From contig JAFRCW010000027.1 of NCBI GenBank assembly GCA_017404145.1, positions 46,424 to 110,423 on the forward strand: a DNA stretch of 64,000 bases, given 5' to 3'. The stretch comes from Ruminococcus sp. Its GTDB lineage: Bacteria; Bacillota; Clostridia; Oscillospirales; Acutalibacteraceae. Made by a program: the position numbers and the translations under genes. Below are positions 52,399-61,977 of the stretch, in pieces (position 1 is the stretch's first letter; every line of letters starts with the position of its first letter). The notes under the pieces were generated by a model. That model saw only the letters and a program-made list of their open reading frames with translations, searched no databases and was not told the DNA's origin.

Positions 52399-52588
52399 GT
52401 TATTGCGAGCTCTTTAGGGCGCAGAAAACCCTTATACAAGTGGTTAGTGTTTAGTGGCTAGTGGTTAGTGGTTAGTTTCTATCAATAGCCGTCCGCAGGA
52501 CCCTACACACTAATCACTAATCACCAACCACTAATCACTATTCTTTATCAAGGAGGTTCTCACGGGGCTGAACGCACCTCTGAATGAC
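52399..52588. mobile_element. Family A element, copy 3, carrying nested repeat B
   Basis: Left end TTATTGCGAGC (degenerate), right end CTCTGAATGAC. Nested block B at about 52439-52540 is built of GTGGTTAGTG units and their complements around GCCGTCCGCAGGACCCTACA. The same compound is present at 53157-53339. Confidence 0.75.
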
Positions 52589-52610
52589 ACAATATGAAAA
52601 GGAGCTATCT

Positions 52611-53084
52611 ATGTACACAGCTGCTGTTATCACCGTATCCGACCGCGCCTACTCCGGCGAATATGAGGACAAGGCGGGTCCCGCTGTTGCCGCTCTATTA
52701 GAGAAAAGCGGTTATGCGGTCAAAGATACGATTATAATTCCTGACGAGAAAAATAAGGTCATCGACGCTTTGACATCCCTTTGTGAAAAAGGAATCTCCC
52801 TGATCGTCACCACCGGCGGCACAGGCTTCTCAGACAGAGATATCACCCCCGAGGCGACCAAGGAGGTTATCGAGAAAGAAACGCCCGGCATCGCCGAATA
52901 TATGCGGATGAAATCCGCCGGGATCACCCCCCGCGCCATACTCTCCAGAGGGATAGCGGGAATCAGAGGCAGATCGCTGATCATCAACCTTCCCGGCTCG
53001 CCCAAGGGCGCGGTGGAAAACCTCTCGTTTGTTCTTCCCGCCGTCAAGCACGGGCTGGACATCCTGAACGGTATAACAGAATAA
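52611..53084 (+). CDS. MogA/MoaB-family molybdenum cofactor protein
   Basis: 157 residues from ATG 52611 (AAAAGGAGC upstream). Family blocks: VITVSDRAYSGEYEDKAGPA, IVTTGGTGFSDRDITPEAT and INLPGSPKGAVENLSFVLPA. It binds or adenylylates molybdopterin. No other moa/moe genes are in the window. The gene sits between two copies of the compound A+B repeat. Confidence 0.9.
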   Translation: MYTAAVITVSDRAYSGEYEDKAGPAVAALLEKSGYAVKDTIIIPDEKNKVIDALTSLCEKGISLIVTTGGTGFSDRDITPEATKEVIEKETPGIAEYMRMKSAGITPRAILSRGIAGIRGRSLIINLPGSPKGAVENLSFVLPAVKHGLDILNGITE

Positions 53085-53104
53085 TACATTATCAAACGAA
53101 GCAA

Positions 53105-53129
53105 GGGCGGAGCAATCAATGCTCCGCCC
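53105..53129 (+). terminator. Hairpin after the MogA-like gene
   Basis: GGGCGGAGC / GCTCCGCCC stem with a 7-nt loop, but without a T-run; a weak or stabilising element. Confidence 0.5.
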
Positions 53130-53156
53130 TCAAAACTATACAAGAATCACAACCAA

Positions 53157-53339
53157 GTCATTGCGAGGGAGAAAAACGACCGCGGCAATCCCCCAATACG
53201 AGTGGTTAGTGTTTAGTGGATAGTGGTTAGTTACTATCAATCGCCGTCCGCAGGACCCTACATACTAATCACTAATCACCAACAACTAATCACTTTTTTT
53301 CAAGGGGATTCTCACGGGGCTAAAGCCCCTCAGAATGAC
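53157..53339. mobile_element. Family A element, copy 4, carrying nested repeat B
   Basis: Ends GTCATTGCGAGGG and CCCTCAGAATGAC. Nested block B at about 53201-53293 has the same start AGTGGTTAGTGTTTAGTGG and the same core GCCGTCCGCAGGACCCTACA as copy 3. Confidence 0.8.
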
Positions 53340-53360
53340 ATATAGAAATATAATGTGGCT

Positions 53361-55139
53361 TCACGCGTCGACCGGAATCGGATACTCTACAGGAAGATTC
53401 ACAAAGCTGAGAGAGACAGGCTCCGACACCGTACCGGTGCTGTCTTTTACCAGAACGATCAGACTGAAATCATCGCCGTAGGTCAGGCTATCTACCGGGA
53501 TCGTGGTAGTATTGCTGTCGATCCAGCCGGTCGTGAAATTCATCGCGCCGGGCATTTGATCGGTCAAGTCTATGCTGTATTCGCCGAAATCCTCTCCGTA
53601 GGACGAATACGCATCAAACCCGCCCTTGATCTTATAGCAATACTGATAGGGGCCGTGTCCACCCGAAGCTGTCACAATCGCGTACGGAAAAAAGTCCAAC
53701 ACCGCTGTCGCCCTCAACAGCTCGGCGCTGTCGATCTCACAGATGCCCGCGAGCTGTTTCTGGATCCTCGTCGCGTCCAGAACGGAAACAACGCCGTCCG
53801 CGTCCGCGTCTGCTGCCGCGGAACTGATTTGATCACAGTATAGCATACCCGCCTTGAACTTTTGGATCGCCGTCGCGTCCAGAACGGATATCCCGTTATC
53901 CATATCCGCGTCGCCGCGCTTGAGCTTGAACAGCTTGATCGTATCAGACTCAGAGAGCTTTCGGAGCAGATCGTCGTTCAGCAGATTCTCTTGATACGCC
54001 TGTGAGAAGCTGCAAATCTTGTTTTCGGCGATATCCAGCAGCATCGCCTCGGGCATACCGTCATCGGTGCGCAGGATATAATCTCCCACCTTGGAGGTAA
54101 TCGCTGTTCCGTCTGTTGAAAAATCGCTTACCGTGAATCGCACGATATAGAGCGAATCCATCAGCTGTTCATAGCTGAACAGATTGACGTTTAAATTACT
54201 GTACTGCTGTTGGATCCGGCTGATGATATAATCGCTTTCTGCTATATCAGGGATATCATCAGGGGCATAGCCGATATCCTGCACAACGTCATAAGAGATG
54301 ATTTTAGCAATATCCGACGCCTTGACGTTCGCAATCACGGCGTTGCCGAAAACGGCACAGCGGATCTCTACGTCCAAGCCGTTGAACACCTCGGCAAAAT
54401 ACGCCTCGTTCTTCTCCTCAATATAGGCTCTGTACTCCTTATGCGCCTCTTCCTTATCGGGCCAGCTCGGCATATCGGCGACCGTTTTATGCGGACCCTT
54501 GAACGCGATATAAACGCCGATGATATCGTCGGGAGAGCTTCCCGCCAACACACACTTGAGGTCATAAAGGACTTTGTCCTCACGGATGAGATCATCAAAC
54601 ACACCGGGATCATAAATAGCGGGCTCAAGGGGCTCATAAGGACCCTCTGAGCTATCATAGTTCAGCCCCCGCACCTCGTCAAGCGCCGCCGCCGCGAGGA
54701 TCTGCTTTTTTGTCAGGTTCAGTATCATGGAACAGCCGAGGTAGACGATGTCTTCTTCGGCGACGCCCAGCTTTTCGACAACAGCGCGGTTATTCTTTGA
54801 TTCAAGTTCAAACAAAATGCGGTTATAAGCCGTCCAAAAAATATGCGAGTCCTCCGCCGTTCTCATCTGCAAGATCCGGTTACCTTCATCAATCCCGTAG
54901 GTCTCCAGAATCTCCTGCCGCGTCTGATGATCGACATACTCCGACAACTCAAAAGAGCGTTTGAAATCTGCGGGGCTGTCGGTAAAGAACCATACCTCGA
55001 TCTTATCCCCGTCTGTCATTTGATCCATTCTCGTCTGTAATGCAGACGAGATCTTATGATTCTCTGCGGCATACGCCGTCGCTGTAAAGCACGACAGGAT
55101 CAGCGCCGCGCAGATCAAAACAGCAAATAAGCGTTTCAT
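53361..55139 (-). CDS. Secreted dockerin-containing protein, non-catalytic
   Basis: 592 residues from ATG 55139 (GGAGG upstream). Signal peptide ending TAYAAE. The N-terminal 400 residues are helical and acidic with no recognised enzyme motif. A type I dockerin follows: RGDADMDNGISVLDATAIQK and, after a linker, ADADGVVSVLDATRIQKQLAG, i.e. two calcium-binding F-hand loops. A beta-rich domain of about 120 residues comes after the dockerin, so the dockerin is internal. It should bind a cohesin on the cell surface. Last gene of an ECF sigma operon. Confidence 0.8.
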   Translation of the reverse strand: MKRLFAVLICAALILSCFTATAYAAENHKISSALQTRMDQMTDGDKIEVWFFTDSPADFKRSFELSEYVDHQTRQEILETYGIDEGNRILQMRTAEDSHIFWTAYNRILFELESKNNRAVVEKLGVAEEDIVYLGCSMILNLTKKQILAAAALDEVRGLNYDSSEGPYEPLEPAIYDPGVFDDLIREDKVLYDLKCVLAGSSPDDIIGVYIAFKGPHKTVADMPSWPDKEEAHKEYRAYIEEKNEAYFAEVFNGLDVEIRCAVFGNAVIANVKASDIAKIISYDVVQDIGYAPDDIPDIAESDYIISRIQQQYSNLNVNLFSYEQLMDSLYIVRFTVSDFSTDGTAITSKVGDYILRTDDGMPEAMLLDIAENKICSFSQAYQENLLNDDLLRKLSESDTIKLFKLKRGDADMDNGISVLDATAIQKFKAGMLYCDQISSAAADADADGVVSVLDATRIQKQLAGICEIDSAELLRATAVLDFFPYAIVTASGGHGPYQYCYKIKGGFDAYSSYGEDFGEYSIDLTDQMPGAMNFTTGWIDSNTTTIPVDSLTYGDDFSLIVLVKDSTGTVSEPVSLSFVNLPVEYPIPVDA

Positions 55140-55161
55140 TGTAATTCCTCCTTCATAATAA

Positions 55162-56076
55162 TCAGTCATAAATAACATATATCTGACCGACAGTAAAATC
55201 GATTCCGTCTTCGGTATAAAACATATAGGTGTACAGACCGCCCGCCTCGGGGAGTTCTATCCTCTTCTCTGACGCATCATAAGACGCATAGCAAATATTC
55301 TTGTCGATATCGGCGCAGTGCTGTGAGGAAAACAGATCGCTGTCCCCCAGCAACGTACCGTACTCGTCATAGATGCGGCAGTACACACGGCTGTTCTTTG
55401 TAAGAATCTCGTCGGGAACATCCGTCCAAACCTTCAGGGTATTACTGATAATCAGCTCGGCCTCGGCGGGATTAGGGTCACCCGTCGTTTCATCAATGTA
55501 ACCGGCTTCTGTGGGCTGAGGTTCTTCTGTACGGGGCGCAGAGGTCGGTTTCTGTGTCGGCTGTTCAGAGGCTTTTTCGGTAGGCTTTTGGGGGCTGTGG
55601 GTAGGGCTTTCGTTTTCCGACGGCTCCGCAGGACCGCTCTCGCCGTCCGGCGTGATGATCTGAGTGATCGTAATGATGATGTGCTCCTCGCTGTCGGTAG
55701 ATACCTGTGTGGGACTTTGGGTAGGCGACTCGGATGCAGTGGTGGAACGGCTCTCCTGCTGAGACGCAGGCGCGGCTGTCGGCGCGGTGGTTTCTGTCGG
55801 CGAAAGGGTCGCGCCGGGAGTAGAGCTTGGAGCGATGGGTAAGGAATTATTTCTAAATAGGAAAAATACGCTCACGCTCAGCGCGCAGACAAAAACGATA
55901 GAAGCGGCGAGCAGCGCGCGCCGTGACAGTCTCAGTACAGACTTCTTCGGGGAAGTCGAGGGGGGCAGTTCGGATAAAGTGTTCACTCGGGATTTGGCGT
56001 TTGAAAGCGCTTTTTCCACAGCGGACGAGGGAGCGTAAAGTTCGCTGATCAGCTTGGTATAGTCATTGTGTTTCAT
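55162..56076 (-). CDS. Membrane anti-sigma-like protein with Pro/Thr linker
   Basis: 304 residues. A cytoplasmic segment of about 47 residues, one membrane helix (ALLAASIVFVCALSVSVFFL), a long Pro/Thr/Ser/Glu-rich linker (about 80-200) typical of wall-spanning regions, and a small beta-rich outer domain. It overlaps the sigma gene stop as ATGA, the standard arrangement for an anti-sigma factor. Confidence 0.7.
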   Translation of the reverse strand: MKHNDYTKLISELYAPSSAVEKALSNAKSRVNTLSELPPSTSPKKSVLRLSRRALLAASIVFVCALSVSVFFLFRNNSLPIAPSSTPGATLSPTETTAPTAAPASQQESRSTTASESPTQSPTQVSTDSEEHIIITITQIITPDGESGPAEPSENESPTHSPQKPTEKASEQPTQKPTSAPRTEEPQPTEAGYIDETTGDPNPAEAELIISNTLKVWTDVPDEILTKNSRVYCRIYDEYGTLLGDSDLFSSQHCADIDKNICYASYDASEKRIELPEAGGLYTYMFYTEDGIDFTVGQIYVIYD

Positions 56077-56555
56077 TGTTCTTCACCCTCCTCTGTCAGG
56101 ATTTTTTTGAGCCGCTTGCGGGCGCGCCGCAGTGAGGACTTCACCGTGTTCTCGTTCTTTTCTAAAATTTCGGCTATTTCGGGAATGGTATATTCCTCAA
56201 AATAATACAGATAGATGATGTTGCGGTAGTTTTCGGGAAGCGAATACAGCTCCTCCATCATCTCTCTTTTCTCCGGCGACGCCAAGTACGAAAAATCCTC
56301 AATGCTCTCGCGGTTGCGCTGCCAGAAGGAACGCTTGAAGTTCTTGCACTTATTGACGGTCACCCGAATCAGCCAGCGTTTCAGATGCACCTCATCCTCG
56401 GGAGAGGGCTTGGTCATCAGGACGACACAGACTTCTTGAAGAATATCCTCGGCGTCAGCGGCAGAAGAAAGATTGTGGAGGGCGATACGGTAGATCATAT
56501 CAGCGTATTCTCTGAAAACCTGTTCCGCTTTTTCGGTACCGGATATGTTCCCCAC
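56073..56555 (-). CDS. ECF-type RNA polymerase sigma factor
   Basis: 160 residues from the GTG at 56555 (AAAGGGG 8 nt upstream); the frame is open 6 codons further to another GTG. Region 2: YADMIYRIALHNLSSAADAE, DILQEVCVVLM, HLKRWLIRVTVNKCKN. Region 4: LPENYRNIIYLYYFEEYTIP, EIAEILEKNENTVKSSLRRA. It probably drives its own operon and the dockerin gene. Confidence 0.9.
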   Translation of the reverse strand: MGNISGTEKAEQVFREYADMIYRIALHNLSSAADAEDILQEVCVVLMTKPSPEDEVHLKRWLIRVTVNKCKNFKRSFWQRNRESIEDFSYLASPEKREMMEELYSLPENYRNIIYLYYFEEYTIPEIAEILEKNENTVKSSLRRARKRLKKILTEEGEEQ

Positions 56556-56656
56556 TCTCAAAACCCCTTTCACTGATAATACACCTGAGGACCCCCATTT
56601 GGGTGCAGTCCGTCAAAGATATTTTTATCATACTCAAAAAAGTAATCATACGCAAG

Positions 56657-56690
56657 AAAAACCGGCAGAGCTTTCACTCTGCCGGTTTTT
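56657..56690. terminator. Bidirectional terminator after clpC
   Basis: AAAAACCGGCAGAG / CTCTGCCGGTTTTT, a 14-bp stem with a 6-nt loop and T-runs both ways. Confidence 0.9.
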
Positions 56691-56717
56691 CTGTTTAACT
56701 ATATTTCTTTTGTAGAA

Positions 56718-59165
<2,448 letters not shown>

Positions 59166-59209
59166 AATATACCTTCCTTTCCATATTCAATTGTCACTTT
59201 GGTTGTTCA

Positions 59210-59374
59210 AGCCTCCCTTTTGGTAAAGGGAGGTGGATCGGCTTGCCGAGACGGAAGGATTGCACAATTGACCGACCGAAGGGAGAAACCATTTAAAAAA
59301 GGTTGGTCGCTTTGCTCCATTAATACAATCCCTCAGTCACCGTACGGTGACAGCTCCCTTTACCAAAGGGAGCC
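59210..59374. repeat. Complete family C inverted-repeat element (165 bp)
   Basis: Terminal inverted repeats AGCCTCCCTTTTGGTAAAGG and CCTTTACCAAAGGGAGCC, with sub-terminal hairpins GGATCGGC-TTGCCGAGAC and GTCACCGTACGGTGAC, and an inner inverted pair (CGACCGAAGGGAG / GGTTGGTCGC). A truncated copy is at 20261-20346. Confidence 0.8.
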
Positions 59375-59379
59375 ATTCC

Positions 59380-60357
59380 TCAGTTCAGCCTTTCTCTTAA
59401 TAGCTCGGCTCTCTTGATATCCCGCTCACGGGGAGAAAGCTGTTCGCCGTATTTTAAGAGGATCGACGCGGGCTGAACATCCGCGATCAGCTTGTCGATG
59501 CTTTCCGTCGACAGGGTGCTGAGCTTCTTTGCCGCCGCACCGAGACGGACGTTTGATAAAAGCCGCATCGCTTCGCTGTGGTCGATCACATAGGCGGATT
59601 TCAGGATACCCAGCGAACGCGAGATTTTATCCTCGACAGCGATATCGGAGAGGATCTTATCGCGCGCCCGGATCTCCTGAGAGATCAGCTGCTTGGTAAC
59701 GTTGTCCAGATTCTCGATCGCCGCCTGTTCACTGATACCCAACGATACCTGATTGGAGAGCTGGGCAAACGCGCCGTATGACTTGGAGCCTTCTCCGTAA
59801 AGCCCGCGCATGATAAGACCGAGCTTGGAGAGATTCGTGCTGATGCGGTTCAATGCGCCGGACTCTTCCAGAGCGGGCAGGTGGAGCATCACGGAGGCTC
59901 TCATCGCCGTGCCGAGATTGGTCGGACACTGGGTCAGATAGCCGAGCCTCTCGGTGAACGCAAGCTCCAGATGCTCGGACAAAACGTCGTCAAGAAAAGA
60001 CGCGGTCTCATAGGCTTCTTTCAGCGCTAAGCCCTCTTTGATGACCTGTAGGCGGATATGATCCTCTTCGTTGAGCATCACTGCGACGGTGTTGTCATCG
60101 CTGACCAGTAACGCGCTGCCTTCGCCCGCCTCTACAAATTCGGGGCTGATGATATGCCGCTCGGCGAGCGACAACTTCTGCACTTTGGTCAACGTCGCCA
60201 TATCGATGAAATTTAATCGGATATCACTGTGAGAAAGCGCCTCTCTCACCTCTTCGACAACCTTCTTTCTATCCTCTTTGGATAGGCGGCTGACGAAGGG
60301 GTATTGTTTCAGATTTCTTGCCAGACGGATTCTGGTGCTGACAGCTACTTCGCTCAT
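59380..60357 (-). CDS. mcsB: Protein arginine kinase
   Basis: 325 residues. ATP:guanido phosphotransferase fold: STRIRLARNL at the very start, ETASFLDDVLSEHLELAFTE, the catalytic Cys region YLTQCPTNLGTAMRASVMLH, and VRLGAAAKKL. It phosphorylates arginines to mark proteins for ClpCP and inactivates CtsR with McsA. The N-terminus is about 20 residues shorter than that of Bacillus McsB. It starts 3 bp after the mcsA stop. Confidence 0.95.
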   Translation of the reverse strand: MSEVAVSTRIRLARNLKQYPFVSRLSKEDRKKVVEEVREALSHSDIRLNFIDMATLTKVQKLSLAERHIISPEFVEAGEGSALLVSDDNTVAVMLNEEDHIRLQVIKEGLALKEAYETASFLDDVLSEHLELAFTERLGYLTQCPTNLGTAMRASVMLHLPALEESGALNRISTNLSKLGLIMRGLYGEGSKSYGAFAQLSNQVSLGISEQAAIENLDNVTKQLISQEIRARDKILSDIAVEDKISRSLGILKSAYVIDHSEAMRLLSNVRLGAAAKKLSTLSTESIDKLIADVQPASILLKYGEQLSPRERDIKRAELLRERLN

Positions 60358-60359
60358 CG

Positions 60360-60869
60360 TTATCCCTCCAGTGTTTTCAGCTCGTCGCGGATCTCTGCCG
60401 CGCGTTCAAAGTTCTGTGTTTTGATTGCTTCGTCCAGCTCGGCTTTCAGTTTGTCTGCTTTGTTTTCCGACTGCTGAACTTTTTCTTCTTTTATTTCTTT
60501 CGGAGAATCAAAAATCTTCGGACGTTTGCCGGTATGCTCGGTGTTGCCGTGGACTCTCCGGATCGTAGGCATCAGCTCATCGAAGAAGGTCTCATAGCAC
60601 TGAGCGCACCCTACCTTGCCGGTCTCCGCGATATCATTGTAGGAGCTGTGACAGACAGGGCAGCGCGTCGCGCCTGTTCTCGCCGGCAAAGCGGATGAGA
60701 AGAACGAGCCTAACAGCGAGTTGAAATCGGTGTGGAAATCAGAGAAGAGATTGCCGTAGCCCATCTCCTTGGCACAGTCGGCGCAAAGCATATACTCCGT
60801 GACCTTGCCGTTGATATTGGTTTTGACATGAGTGGTCGCCTCATTGTGGTTGCAGTGTTGACATAACAT
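60360..60869 (-). CDS. mcsA: McsA zinc-binding activator of McsB
   Basis: 169 residues from ATG 60869 (GGGAGG upstream; the open frame to 60941 lies in a short repeat). Two CxxC zinc pairs per half: CQHCNHNEATTH with CADC, and CPVCHSSYND with CAQC. C-terminal UVR domain KLKAELDEAIKTQNFERAAE. Confidence 0.95.
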   Translation of the reverse strand: MLCQHCNHNEATTHVKTNINGKVTEYMLCADCAKEMGYGNLFSDFHTDFNSLLGSFFSSALPARTGATRCPVCHSSYNDIAETGKVGCAQCYETFFDELMPTIRRVHGNTEHTGKRPKIFDSPKEIKEEKVQQSENKADKLKAELDEAIKTQNFERAAEIRDELKTLEG

Positions 60870-60879
60870 AATAATACCT

Positions 60880-60925
60880 CCCTTAATCAATGCATAATTC
60901 ATAATGCATAATTCATAATTTTCGG
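60880..60925. repeat. Short AT-rich tandem/palindromic repeat upstream of mcsA
   Basis: Two to three copies of GCATAATTCATAAT followed by CGGACTTTCGTCCG, a small palindrome. It lies in the ctsR-mcsA gap and does not disturb the mcsA ribosome site. Confidence 0.6.
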
Positions 60926-60982
60926 ACTTTCGTCCGTACATGATCTATCATACTTTCTTTTTAACGATGAAACTGTCGGAAT

Positions 60983-61441
60983 CTATGTGTTATTCATAAT
61001 CGTGAGCAGCATATTTTTGAAGACGGCAGCGCGGAGCTTGTCGCGGTATTCTACCGGCACATCCGCGTACGCTCTGCCGCCTAAGGCGGATGCCATCAGT
61101 CGCGCGGTCGGGGTGTCGACCAGATCGCGGTCGAGCATATTCGACAGCATCACCTCGGCGGATCGCTTGTCAAGCTTCTCACCGACCGAGTTGACGATAT
61201 GCATCAGCATCGTCTGGCGGGGCGCGGTAACACGCGTGATGCGGATATATCCCCCGCCTCCCCTGCGCGACTCGACAATATAGCCCTGCTCGGGCGTAAA
61301 GCGCGAGGTGATGACATAGTTGATCTGGCTGGGAACACAGCCGAGCGTATTCGCAAGCTCGTTTCTTCTGATCTCCGCCTCGCCGTTCTGCTCTTCGAGC
61401 ATTTCCATAATCGAGCGGGTTACTAAATCACTGATACGCAT
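60983..61441 (-). CDS. ctsR: Transcriptional repressor CtsR
   Basis: 152 residues from ATG 61441 (MRISDLVTRSI). N-terminal winged helix: IRRNELANTLGCVPSQINYV, then the wing RRGGGGYIRI whose glycines sense heat in Bacillus. The C-terminal helical domain binds McsB. It represses its own operon through the two boxes just upstream. Confidence 0.96.
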   Translation of the reverse strand: MRISDLVTRSIMEMLEEQNGEAEIRRNELANTLGCVPSQINYVITSRFTPEQGYIVESRRGGGGYIRITRVTAPRQTMLMHIVNSVGEKLDKRSAEVMLSNMLDRDLVDTPTARLMASALGGRAYADVPVEYRDKLRAAVFKNMLLTIMNNT

Positions 61442-61468
61442 ATGGAACACTTCTTTTCGTTATATGTT

Positions 61469-61524
61469 TTTGACTTTTCCTGACCTTTGACTATAGTGTA
61501 TCACAAAGGTCAAAGAAAGTCAAG
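61469..61524 (-). promoter_or_regulatory. ctsR operon promoter with two CtsR boxes
   Basis: On plus, GGTCAAAGAAAGTCAAG (61508-61524) matches the heptad repeat RGTCAAA-NAN-RGTCAAA with one late mismatch. On minus, GGTCAGGAAAAGTCAAA (61485-61469) matches with two. The promoter TTGACT (61523-61518), 17-nt spacer, TACACT (61500-61495) is enclosed: the first box covers the -35 and the second lies just downstream of the start site. Confidence 0.85.
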
Positions 61525-61577
61525 GTTAAATTTGATTATTTACATCTTGTTCATAATTGGATAAAAACAATCATTTT

Positions 61578-61850
61578 ACTGTAGGGAACGGTCTTGACCG
61601 TTCCGCCGCAGGACGTTGTATAGGGTCGTAGGGCACGATGCCCACATCGTGCCGCATGTAGGGCGGGGGCTTGCTCCCGCCGAGAGTTATCATTCAAATC
61701 AATATCATTGGCGAAGCATATGTGACGTTTGCTTTGCTTCGCGTGAAAACGTTGTAATAACAGCAACGTTTCGGCGGGAGCAAGCCCCCGCCCTACGACT
61801 CTATACAACGCTCTGCGGCGGCACGATGAGGGCATCGTGCCCTACGGTTA
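61578..61850. repeat. Cluster of family E palindromes
   Basis: At least four palindromes: GGAACGGTC-TTGACCGTTCC, GGCACGATGCCCACATCGTGCC (stem GGCACGATG / CATCGTGCC), GGCGGGGGCTTGCTCCCGCC and its inverse GGCGGGAGCAAGCCCCCGCC, and GGCACGATGAGGGCATCGTGCC. The two GGGAGCAAGCC units are inverted about 120 bp apart around AT-rich DNA with GAAGCATATG and GCTTCGCGTG arms. No gene is seen in the 535-bp gap. Confidence 0.75.
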
Positions 61851-61924
61851 ATACCGTTCTCATCCAAAAAACATCGTGATGAAACAACATTTTCATATAA
61901 CGGTTTTCTGATAAAATAATAAGA

Positions 61925-61943
61925 CTCCGGCAAAATGCCGGAG
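61925..61943 (-). terminator. Terminator of the second dockerin gene
   Basis: CTCCGGCA / TGCCGGAG stem, 3-nt loop, followed on the minus strand by TCTTATTATTTTATC. Confidence 0.7.
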
Positions 61944-61977
61944 CCTTACTCATGGGATTATCCAAATGTTGTTATTT

